Source: an uncultured Sutterella sp.
GTDB taxonomy: Bacteria > Pseudomonadota > Gammaproteobacteria > Burkholderiales > Burkholderiaceae_F
Direction of reading: 5' to 3'
Length of the DNA: 14,817 nt
Assembly (NCBI GenBank): GCA_900754475.1
Contig: CAAECY010000105.1
Location: 1-14,817, forward strand
The position numbers were made by a program, and so were the translations under genes. Positions 1-6,253 of the stretch are shown here, one piece after another (the first letter of the stretch is position 1; the number at the start of each line of letters is the position of its first letter). The notes beneath the pieces were generated by a model. It saw only the letters and a program-made list of their open reading frames with translations. It was not told where the DNA came from and did no database searches.

Positions 1-791
1 CGAAGGCTCTCCCCGGCAAGATCGGTCGCGTCGGAGCCGTCATCGAGCGCGGCGAGCGCCGTCGTGTCGTCGAGGACGTGGAGGTCCGCGGATGCGATGT
101 TTCCGAAGTCCGTCAACGGAAAGTCGCGCTCAAGAGTACGGAGAAGTGCGCCGGTCTTCTTGCCCTTCTCGGTGTCCCCAAGCTTCTCGCAGCCGATCGA
201 GACGACGGGATCGCCCGACTCCAAGAACTCCTTGGCCTTGGCATCAACGAACGCGAACTGCTCGTTCGGATCCGGACGAGGTCCGTCCGTGCGAAGCATC
301 TTGTGGTTGACCTGCTTGCCGTAGCCCTGTTCTTCGAGCAGTTGCCCGATGACGGTGTAGCTCACCGTGAAGCCCTTGGCGGCCAGCTGCTCGGATAGTT
401 TGCGCAGACTCAGCGTCGTCCGGGAAAGGACGCAAGGAGACCCGTCGGCCCCGACGGGATTCAAAAGTCCTTCGAGTTCCCAAAGCAGGCCGGGCTGCCG
501 CTCGACGGCGGATTTCCGACCGCCGCCCGGACGGCGAATGCGGCCCCGCATCGTCTCGTCGGGGCGGGCGTCGGCGGTCTGCGCCCTCAAGGCCTCGTAT
601 TCGGACTGGCCCTTTCGGACCGTCATGTGGGAGACCTCCAGAGCCTCCGAAACGGCCTTTAGGCCGCCGTAGCCGATTTCGCTCGCCAGGAAGCCGCAGA
701 GCAGACGGCGCTGACGTTCGTTGAGGTCGGCTTTTGAAAAGAAATTCCGAAAGTTGGCTAGTTCAATATCGGCGTGAGTAGGAGAGCGCAT
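1..791 (-). CDS. ISAzo13-family transposase, 3' end outside the window
   Basis: An open minus-strand frame runs from ATG at 789-791 to the left edge (263 codons, no stop), so the C-terminus is missing. The N-terminus has an HTH of the family (ERQRRLLCGFLASEIGYGG, then SEALEVSHMTVRKG, about residues 24-55). After it come RIRRPGGGRKS (about residue 73), a second HTH-like stretch (LRKLSEQLAAKGFTVSYTVI), and the DPNEQFAFVDAKAKEFLESG segment that precedes the catalytic core. This order matches ISAzo13/Rhodopirellula-type DDE transposases. At the usual first catalytic Asp (family form roughly PVISVDTKKKE) this protein reads PVVSIGCEKLG, so that Asp appears to be Gly, and the following sequence does not show the usual core. 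It may be a decayed or divergent copy. No clear Shine-Dalgarno is seen; the start lies in an inverted repeat at 784-833. Confidence 0.8.
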   Translation of the reverse strand, partial: MRSPTHADIELANFRNFFSKADLNERQRRLLCGFLASEIGYGGLKAVSEALEVSHMTVRKGQSEYEALRAQTADARPDETMRGRIRRPGGGRKSAVERQPGLLWELEGLLNPVGADGSPCVLSRTTLSLRKLSEQLAAKGFTVSYTVIGQLLEEQGYGKQVNHKMLRTDGPRPDPNEQFAFVDAKAKEFLESGDPVVSIGCEKLGDTEKGKKTGALLRTLERDFPLTDFGNIASADLHVLDDTTALAALDDGSDATDLAGESL

Positions 792-833
792 CTGAGAATC
801 CCGAAAGTTTCCGAGAGTCTACCAGATGCGCTC
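784..833 (-). repeat. 11-bp perfect inverted repeat covering the transposase start codon
   Basis: GAGCGCATCTG at 784-794 and CAGATGCGCTC at 823-833 are perfect inverted complements separated by 28 bp. In the minus-strand transcript the 3' arm contains the transposase AUG (789-791), so the hairpin would hide the start codon. It lies 20 bp downstream of the antiporter stop codon and could also limit read-through from that gene. There is no T-run, so it is not a typical intrinsic terminator. It could also belong to the end of the insertion element. Confidence 0.6.
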
Positions 834-852
834 ATTCGTACATGTTATTTCC

Positions 853-2967
853 TTACTGCGGCTTCTTCTCTTCGATTGACGGCGAAAGAGGCGAAGTCTC
901 CGGAGCGGCCGCTTCGACCGCGTCGGAAGACTTGACGGATTCGGCGGGCTTCGCGGGCTCGGGAGCCGGCTTGACGACATCCTCGGCATCCGCCGTCGCC
1001 TTCGCTTCGGTCACATCGTCGGCATCGGCAACGCGAGGAGCCTCGTCGGCGGAGGAGCCTTCCTTTTCTTCGGAGGCATCCGTCCCGGTCGATCCTTCCG
1101 AAGCGTCCGACGATTCCGGCTTTTCACCTTCGTTGTTCGCTTCGTTTGCGTCGTTCGAATCGTTCGACGCGTTCGCCTCTTCGCCCTCTTCGGCCGCAGC
1201 GCGCTTCGAAGTCGCAAACGGCACGCCCGGCTCTTCGCCCGACGCGCGGGCTTCGAGAACGGCGTCCGTCATGCGTTCGGCCGCCGCTTCTTCGATCGAG
1301 AGGAAGCGGACGTTTTCGGTCTTGACGTCGGTCCAGATGCCTTCGGTGTCGGAGACAACCGTGACGGGGATGTCCGCCTTCACGCTTCGGATCGAGTCGA
1401 GCACGCGGATGCCGCGGGGCGTCGCATCCATGAGAAGAACGCGCCCGGCCGTCGCCACATGCGCGAGCACGAGAACGCGCACTTCCGAAGCGTCGCCCTG
1501 GAGAACGGAAAGACCCGCTTCGCTCAGGCGCCCTGCCGCCGCAACGTCCTTCGTAACGACGACGAGCTCCACGCCCTTGTCGAAAAGACGACGCGCAAAG
1601 CGTTCGCCGAGCGGACCGTCCGCAACGAGCACGGTCTGGCCCGAAAGGCGTTCGTTCGTGACTTCTTCGGGGAGAACCTCGAAGGGCGCGTCGCGCAAAG
1701 CCGCGGCCTTCGCCCAGGAGAAGCGCCGCGTCAGGTACTTCCCGACGCGCGGTGCGACGGCGAACATCACCGGGTTGAGCGCGATCGAGATGATGGCGCC
1801 CCCGACGATGAGGTTCATCGTGTTCTGGTCGGCAAGCCCCAAGCTCATCGCCTGCGCGACGAGAATGAAGGAGAATTCGCCGATCTGCGAGAGGGCCGCA
1901 CTCACCGTGAGCGCCGTCCCGAGGGGGTAGCGGAGCAGCACGACGAGCCCGAAAGCGGCCGCGGCCTTCCCGAAAAGAACGATGAAGAGGACGGCGAGGA
2001 TTTCAAGGGGCGAGTCAAAGAGGATGTGCCAGTCGAAGAGCATCCCGCAGCCCACGAAAAAGAGCACCGCAAAGGCGTCCTGCAAGGGAAGCGACTCGGT
2101 CGCGGCGCGGTGCGCGAAAGCGCTCTCGCGCATCACCATGCCGGCGAAGAAGGCGCCGAGCGCAAAACTCACCTTGAAGATTTCGGCGGCGCCGTACGCA
2201 ACGCCCAAAGCCGCCGCAAGGACGAAAAGCGTGAAGAGTTCGCGCGAGCCCGTGCGGGCGACCTGCGCCATGAGCCACGGAAGCGCCTTGCGCCCGACGA
2301 GCATCATGACGGCCACAAACGCCACGACGTTCACGATCGTGCGACCGATCTCAACGAGAAGCGCTTCACCCGAAAGCGTGGCGGCGGCAGCCCCCGCCGT
2401 CGCAACGGCGCCGGACACATCGGGCGCTTCGGGCGCGAGAATCCCGGCGAGCGGCGGCAGCAAGACGAGAATCAACACAGTCGCGATGTCTTCGACGACG
2501 AGCCAGCCCACGGCGATGCGCCCGTCCGAACTCGTCAAGAGCCCGCGAACGTCAAGCGCTTTGAGGAGCACGACGGTCGACGCGCACGAGAGCGACATCC
2601 CGAAGACGAGCGCCTGCCCCCAGGACCAGTCCCAGAAGAGGTGCGCGACGAACATCCCGAGAATCGAGGCGATCGACATCTGAAGGACCGCCCCCGGAAG
2701 GGCGATGCCCTTCACCGACATCAGATCCTTCACCGAGAAGTGGAGCCCCACCCCGAACATGAGCAGCATCACCCCGATTTCCGAGAGCTGATGCGCGAGC
2801 GCCGGGTCCGCAAAGACCCCGGGCGTGTACTGACCGCAGGCAATCCCCGCGAGGAGATAGCCGACGAGAGCGGGCGACTTCAAAAAGCGCTCGGCGATGA
2901 AACCGAAGACGAGCGCCAGGGAGAACGCGATGACGAGCGTCGAAATAAGCGGAAGACCGTGTTCCAT
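853..2967 (-). CDS. Kef/YbaL-type monovalent cation:proton antiporter (CPA2)
   Basis: This 704-residue inner-membrane protein would exchange K+ (or Na+) for protons in pH or electrophile defence. Residues 1 to about 400 form a polytopic CPA2 domain that opens MEHGLPLISTLVIAFSLALV and carries the family signature SQIGEFSFIL near residue 360, with GYLLAGIACGQYTPG near residue 37. A RCK/TrkA-N-like region follows at about 440-565, but its nucleotide-binding loop reads VADGPLGERFA instead of GxGxxG, and the acidic residue after the second strand is missing (VVVTKD), so NAD(H) control may be lost. Residues from about 580 to the end are a low-complexity Glu/Ser/Ala/Asp-rich tail not typical of YbaL. 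The gene is divergent from the glycosyltransferase. A weak AGG lies just before ATG; the start fits the first membrane helix. Confidence 0.9.
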   Translation of the reverse strand: MEHGLPLISTLVIAFSLALVFGFIAERFLKSPALVGYLLAGIACGQYTPGVFADPALAHQLSEIGVMLLMFGVGLHFSVKDLMSVKGIALPGAVLQMSIASILGMFVAHLFWDWSWGQALVFGMSLSCASTVVLLKALDVRGLLTSSDGRIAVGWLVVEDIATVLILVLLPPLAGILAPEAPDVSGAVATAGAAAATLSGEALLVEIGRTIVNVVAFVAVMMLVGRKALPWLMAQVARTGSRELFTLFVLAAALGVAYGAAEIFKVSFALGAFFAGMVMRESAFAHRAATESLPLQDAFAVLFFVGCGMLFDWHILFDSPLEILAVLFIVLFGKAAAAFGLVVLLRYPLGTALTVSAALSQIGEFSFILVAQAMSLGLADQNTMNLIVGGAIISIALNPVMFAVAPRVGKYLTRRFSWAKAAALRDAPFEVLPEEVTNERLSGQTVLVADGPLGERFARRLFDKGVELVVVTKDVAAAGRLSEAGLSVLQGDASEVRVLVLAHVATAGRVLLMDATPRGIRVLDSIRSVKADIPVTVVSDTEGIWTDVKTENVRFLSIEEAAAERMTDAVLEARASGEEPGVPFATSKRAAAEEGEEANASNDSNDANEANNEGEKPESSDASEGSTGTDASEEKEGSSADEAPRVADADDVTEAKATADAEDVVKPAPEPAKPAESVKSSDAVEAAAPETSPLSPSIEEKKPQ

Positions 2968-3116
2968 ACCTGTACGGGAAGACCCGCGGGGGGCGCGGGC
3001 GAAAGGTGGTGGCGGAGAAGGCGGTGCGAGCGGCCCGAGGTTGTTGTTTTCGGAGTGCCTCGAAGCCGATCGGCGGCGGGAGCGCCTTTCGGGCCGTCCC
3101 GCAGTCGGTTTGCGCG

Positions 3117-3138
3117 ACGAAAAAATTACGAAAAAATT
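3117..3138. repeat. Tandem 11-bp A-tract repeat
   Basis: ACGAAAAAATT occurs twice back to back at 3117-3127 and 3128-3138. Two A6 tracts 11 bp apart are nearly in phase with the helix and should bend the DNA. They lie just downstream of the predicted antiporter transcription start. Confidence 0.6.
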
Positions 3139-3156
3139 TCCGTCGGGAAACGACTC

Positions 3157-3185
3157 ATCATAACATGAGGGTTAATGCGGATAAA
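3157..3185 (-). promoter_or_regulatory. Likely promoter of the Kef-type antiporter
   Basis: On the minus strand TATGAT (plus 3157-3162) is preceded by TG at the extended -10 position. A TTTATC hexamer (plus 3180-3185) stands 17 bp upstream and is a weak -35. Transcription would start near 3150, giving a leader of about 180 nt before the ATG at 2967. Confidence 0.45.
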
Positions 3186-3234
3186 GAAGTTTACAATTCC
3201 GCTTTTTTCCTCGTCGTCCGCACGCCGACTCCTC

Positions 3235-3240
3235 TACAAT
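3235..3240 (+). promoter_or_regulatory. Candidate -10 element (TACAAT) for the five-gene envelope set
   Basis: TACAAT at 3235-3240 overlaps the ATG that would be the most upstream start of the glycosyltransferase frame. If this is the -10, transcription starts near 3247 and the in-frame ATG at 3317 becomes the usable start. No good -35 is seen at 16-18 bp, so support is weak. Confidence 0.3.
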
Positions 3241-3316
3241 GTCGGCCGACCGAGCGAGCGAAAAACCGCTCTCGCACCGGCCGTCGTTTTTCCCGCAACG
3301 CTTTCCTTTTCGACGC

Positions 3317-4432
3317 ATGGCAGAAGCATTTCGTGCAACGACCGCCCCGCTTTCGGGGTCGATCCCGACCAAGGCGGCCGCGCGCCCGGGCACGCCCGCG
3401 GCGCGTTCGTGCGAGTCGTTCCGACCGCTGGCACTCGTTCCGGTCTACAACCACCCCGACACCATCGCGGCCGTCGTGAAGGACCTGCGGGCGATGCACC
3501 TGCCGGTTCTGATCGTCGACGACGGGTCGGACGAAAAGACGCGTGCGGCGTGCGACGCGCTTGCGGGCGTGGCGGTCACGGTCCTTCACCGCGCACAAAA
3601 CGGCGGCAAGGGCGCCGCCATGATGACGGGCTTCAAGCGTGCGGCCCGCGACGGGTACACGCACGTTCTTCAGATCGACGCCGACGGGCAGCACGACCGC
3701 TCGGCCGTTTCCCGCTTCATTCAGCTCGCGCACAAGTTCCCGAACCACCTCATCTGCGGCTACCCCGTCTACGACAGCTCGGTGCCGAAGGCGCGTCTCT
3801 GGGGGCGAAAGATCACGAATTTCTGGGTGGCGGTCAACAGCCTCTCCTTAAGCTTTGAAGACGCCATGTGCGGCATGCGCGTCTATCCGATCGAGGCCGT
3901 CACCGAAGTTTTGGAAAACGCCCGCATCGGCGAGCGGATGGAGTTCGACCCCGAAATCCTCGTTCGTCTTCTCTGGGCGGGGGTGCGCGTCAAAAACGCG
4001 CCCGTCGCGGTGACGTACCCGAAGGACGGCATCAGCCACTTCCGGGGGCTGCGCGACAACCTGCGCATCAGCTGGATGCACGCGAAGCTCTGCACGATGA
4101 TGCTGACGCGCCTTCCGATCATTCTCTGGTCGCGCGTTTTCGGGCGCGTGCCCGAGTGCGAGCGCGACCCCGACGCGTGCCGTCCGGTGAAGCCCGCGAA
4201 GCTCCGTCCCGCGCCCGACACGCGCGTCCCGACCGCCGAAGAAGCGGCCCGTGCGGCCCGCGTTGCCAAAGCGTCGAAAGTCGCCGAAGACGCTTCGCGC
4301 GAAGCCTTGAAGCGCCTCGAAGCCATGGAAAAGCAGGCGCGGGAAGCGGCGGAGAAGGGAAAGAGTGAGGGAAAGAGTGCGGGCAAAGCGGAAAGCTCGG
4401 GCACTTCGAGCAACTCGAACGCCTCTCACTGA
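3317..4432 (+). CDS. GT2-family glycosyltransferase, aryl-polyene locus type
   Basis: This cytoplasmic or membrane-associated GT-A fold enzyme (371 residues from ATG 3317) transfers a sugar, probably onto a lipid-linked product. Visible GT2 landmarks are ALVPVYNHPDTI (about residue 38), VDDGSD (Asp68-Asp69), GKGAAMMTGF, and the metal-binding IDADGQHD (Asp121, Asp123). The end of the catalytic part, HFRGLRDNLRISWMHAKL, resembles glycosyltransferases of aryl-polyene clusters. The last 65 or so residues are an Ala/Glu/Lys-rich helical tail ending in a Ser/Asn-rich stretch, unusual for the family. The frame is open to 3239, but that start overlaps a -10-like motif; 3317 has no clear ribosome site, so the start is uncertain. 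The next gene begins 15 bp downstream, suggesting an operon. Confidence 0.85.
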   Translation: MAEAFRATTAPLSGSIPTKAAARPGTPAARSCESFRPLALVPVYNHPDTIAAVVKDLRAMHLPVLIVDDGSDEKTRAACDALAGVAVTVLHRAQNGGKGAAMMTGFKRAARDGYTHVLQIDADGQHDRSAVSRFIQLAHKFPNHLICGYPVYDSSVPKARLWGRKITNFWVAVNSLSLSFEDAMCGMRVYPIEAVTEVLENARIGERMEFDPEILVRLLWAGVRVKNAPVAVTYPKDGISHFRGLRDNLRISWMHAKLCTMMLTRLPIILWSRVFGRVPECERDPDACRPVKPAKLRPAPDTRVPTAEEAARAARVAKASKVAEDASREALKRLEAMEKQAREAAEKGKSEGKSAGKAESSGTSSNSNASH

Positions 4433-4447
4433 GCGCCTCATTTTTCC

Positions 4448-5470
4448 ATGACGAACGCACACCGTCCGTCGGACCGTTCCGACGCGAGTCCCGACGTGAA
4501 CGACGACCTCTCACAAGATTCGAACTCCGATTCGAAGGCTTCCGACCGTCCCTGGTGGCGGCTTCGGGAGAAAACGAGCGTGCTCGGGATCCGGACGCTC
4601 CTCGCGTGCCACCGCGCGTTCGGGCGCACGCCCTTTCGGGCGGTACTCGCTCCCGTTCTTCTCTTTTACTGGTCGACGTCGCCCGAAGTGCGTCGAGCGA
4701 GTCTCGGGTGGCTCGACCGCGCCCGGCCCGAAGCACGTCCGGCCGGGCACCGCGAGGGGCTTGCGCACCTCGCGCGCTTTGCGGAGACGATTCTCGACAA
4801 GTTTGCGGTTCAGGCGGGAAACGACCCCGACGTGGAGCTCGTCGTCGAAGGGGACGAGCCCTTCCGAAACGATCCTCCGAACCGCGGCTGCATCATCCTC
4901 ACGTCCCACGCGGGCTGTCAGGAGCTTCTTTCGCGCGAAGCGGGGTTTCACACCGAGCATCCGATCGTCGTTCTGCAGCACACGCACCATGCGGCCGAAT
5001 TCAATCGGCTTCTGAAAGAAGCGGGAGCGCGTCCTCCGGAAGTGATTTTCCGCGAAGTCTCGGGCTTTTCGCCCGCGCTTGCGATGGAACTCGACGAACT
5101 CGTCGCCCGCGGCGCCTACGTCGTCGTGGCGGGCGACCGAACGCCCATCGAAAGCGACGCGAAGAAGGGAACCGTGCGCGTCCCCTTTTTCGGAGAACCC
5201 GCGCGCTTTCCGACGGGCGGCGCGTTGCTTGCGCTTCTTCTCAAGTGCCCTCTTCGCCAGATGACCTGCACCCGAACCGCTTCCGCTTCGGGTCGGGGAA
5301 TCGCCTACCGGGTGCGGTTCGACTCGATCGAGGAAGCGCCTTCGGCATCGCGCACGGAGCGCGCCGCACGCCTTGAGGGCTGGGTCGCGCAGTACGCCGC
5401 GAACCTGGAGCGCGAACTCGCGCGGTCGCCCTACGACTGGTTCAATTTCTACGACTTTTGGAAAGCCTGA
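4448..5470 (+). CDS. LpxL/HtrB-type lysophospholipid acyltransferase family protein
   Basis: This 340-residue inner-membrane-associated acyltransferase would move a fatty acyl chain from acyl-ACP or acyl-CoA to a lipid or glycolipid. The LpxL-family catalytic HX4E motif is visible as SHAGCQE, with His154 and Glu159. Other family landmarks are GCIILTSHAG, VVAGDRTPI, VRVPFFGEPARFPTGGALLAL and the C-terminal SPYDWFNFYDFWKA, which matches the W-F-N-F-Y-D-F-W ending common in the aryl-polyene branch. A hydrophobic stretch lies near residues 55-75. The first 33 residues are a disordered, Asp/Ser-rich extension absent from typical members. It starts 15 bp after the glycosyltransferase, so the two are probably cotranscribed. 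A role in lipid A late acylation is possible but less likely given the neighbours. Confidence 0.87.
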   Translation: MTNAHRPSDRSDASPDVNDDLSQDSNSDSKASDRPWWRLREKTSVLGIRTLLACHRAFGRTPFRAVLAPVLLFYWSTSPEVRRASLGWLDRARPEARPAGHREGLAHLARFAETILDKFAVQAGNDPDVELVVEGDEPFRNDPPNRGCIILTSHAGCQELLSREAGFHTEHPIVVLQHTHHAAEFNRLLKEAGARPPEVIFREVSGFSPALAMELDELVARGAYVVVAGDRTPIESDAKKGTVRVPFFGEPARFPTGGALLALLLKCPLRQMTCTRTASASGRGIAYRVRFDSIEEAPSASRTERAARLEGWVAQYAANLERELARSPYDWFNFYDFWKA

Positions 5471-5474
5471 CGAG

Positions 5475-5493
5475 AAGCCCGAAAGAAGGGCTT
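5475..5493 (+). other. Small hairpin after the acyltransferase
   Basis: AAGCCC (5475-5480) and GGGCTT (5488-5493) form a 6-bp stem with a 7-nt loop just after the acyltransferase stop. It is followed by GAAAACG rather than a T-run, so it may attenuate or protect the transcript but is a poor intrinsic terminator. Confidence 0.35.
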
Positions 5494-5545
5494 GAAAACG
5501 CGAATGCGTCGCGGACGTCGGGCGTGAAGCCGAAGGGAGCGCCCC

Positions 5546-5551
5546 TATAAT
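5546..5551 (+). promoter_or_regulatory. TATAAT -10 element in front of the LolA-like gene
   Basis: A perfect TATAAT at 5546-5551 sits in the 121-bp gap between acyltransferase and LolA-like gene. Its ATG (5550-5552) would be the longest start of the lolA-like frame, but used as a -10 it places transcription start near 5558 and leaves a leader of about 34 nt before ATG 5592. The expected -35 zone (CGTGAA, 5523-5528) is weak. Confidence 0.4.
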
Positions 5552-5591
5552 GGTCGAACGCTTTCGGCTCCACCCTCTTCGGACACTTCGC

Positions 5592-6248
5592 ATGCGCCAC
5601 GCCCTCTTCGCCCTTACGCTTCTCACGCTTCCCGTTGCGACGACGTTCGCCGCGGCCGATCCCGCTACGACCGGGCCGGCTGAGTCGGTTGAGTCGAAGG
5701 TTGAGGCGGGGACCGCGCTCGGGGCGGACTCGGCGGAGCTTCTGGGCCTCCTGCGTGCCGAACAACTCTCGGGGCGCTTTCGCGAAGAAAAGACAGTGGC
5801 GGGCTTTTCGAAGCCGATGATTTCGACGGGCACCTTCCGCTTTGCGGGGTCCGAATTGCGTTGGACGACCGAGTCGCCCTTTGCCTCCGAAATCCGCGTC
5901 TCGCCCGCGGGAATCGAAATGATTTCGGGCGAAACGCGTCGGATGCTCTCCGCCAAGGACATTCCCGCCGTCGGGCGCTTCGCGCGGATGCTTGCGGACT
6001 TTCTTTCGGGGCGCCTTGATTCGGTGCGCGAAGCCTTCGACCTCACCGCAGAACGCCTGCCCGACGGGCGCATTGCCGTCACGGCCCTGCCGCGCGCGAA
6101 GGCGCTCGGCGAGACGATTCGCGAAGTGCGGCTTTACGGGCGCACCCACGTTGAAGAAGTGGTGATGACGGCCGCTTCGGGCGAAGTCTCCCGCATGCGC
6201 TTTACGGACGTGAGCGACTCCGATTCCTCCGCTGCCGACGCACCTTGA
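5592..6248 (+). CDS. LolA-like outer-membrane lipoprotein carrier protein
   Basis: This 218-residue periplasmic protein is predicted to carry a lipid or lipid-linked product between membranes. From ATG 5592 the N-terminus MRHALFALTLLTLPVATTFA is a good signal peptide, cut near residue 20-21. The longer frame from 5550 adds 14 residues that spoil the signal and overlap a TATAAT, so 5592 was chosen. The mature part matches the LolA-like fold of aryl-polyene loci: LSGRFREEKTVAGFSKPMISTGTF, ELRWTTESPF, and later VRLYGRTHVEEVVMTAASGE. The exporter starts 5 bp after the stop, so the two are almost certainly cotranscribed and probably act together. It is not the housekeeping LolA by context, since no FtsK-like neighbour is seen. 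Confidence 0.8.
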   Translation: MRHALFALTLLTLPVATTFAAADPATTGPAESVESKVEAGTALGADSAELLGLLRAEQLSGRFREEKTVAGFSKPMISTGTFRFAGSELRWTTESPFASEIRVSPAGIEMISGETRRMLSAKDIPAVGRFARMLADFLSGRLDSVREAFDLTAERLPDGRIAVTALPRAKALGETIREVRLYGRTHVEEVVMTAASGEVSRMRFTDVSDSDSSAADAP

Positions 6249-6253
6249 ATGCC

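Larger units (their letters stand above)
2968..3316. other. Divergent intergenic region with AT-rich core
   Basis: This 349-bp region separates the antiporter from the glycosyltransferase and holds no convincing gene. Roughly 3117-3210 is AT-rich in an otherwise GC-rich window and contains A-tracts, the likely antiporter promoter and -10-like motifs for the plus-strand genes. The glycosyltransferase frame extends open up to 3239, but that upstream start overlaps a -10-like motif. Confidence 0.6.

Noticed and set aside
78..398. Plus-strand frames of 60-106 codons at the left end
   Set aside because: They are antisense to the transposase frame, which carries recognisable family motifs.
1459..3168. 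569-codon plus-strand open frame opposite the antiporter
   Set aside because: It is antisense to a well-supported gene and its product is Arg/Glu/His-rich without any motif, as expected for a shadow frame in GC-rich DNA.
3239..3316. Longer glycosyltransferase start at ATG 3239
   Set aside because: It overlaps a TACAAT -10-like motif, and the added 26 residues are basic and unlike the family; kept only as an alternative.
4511..6082. 523-codon minus-strand open frame opposite acyltransferase and LolA-like genes
   Set aside because: Composition is Arg/Ser-rich and motif-free, and it spans two real genes and their gap on the other strand.
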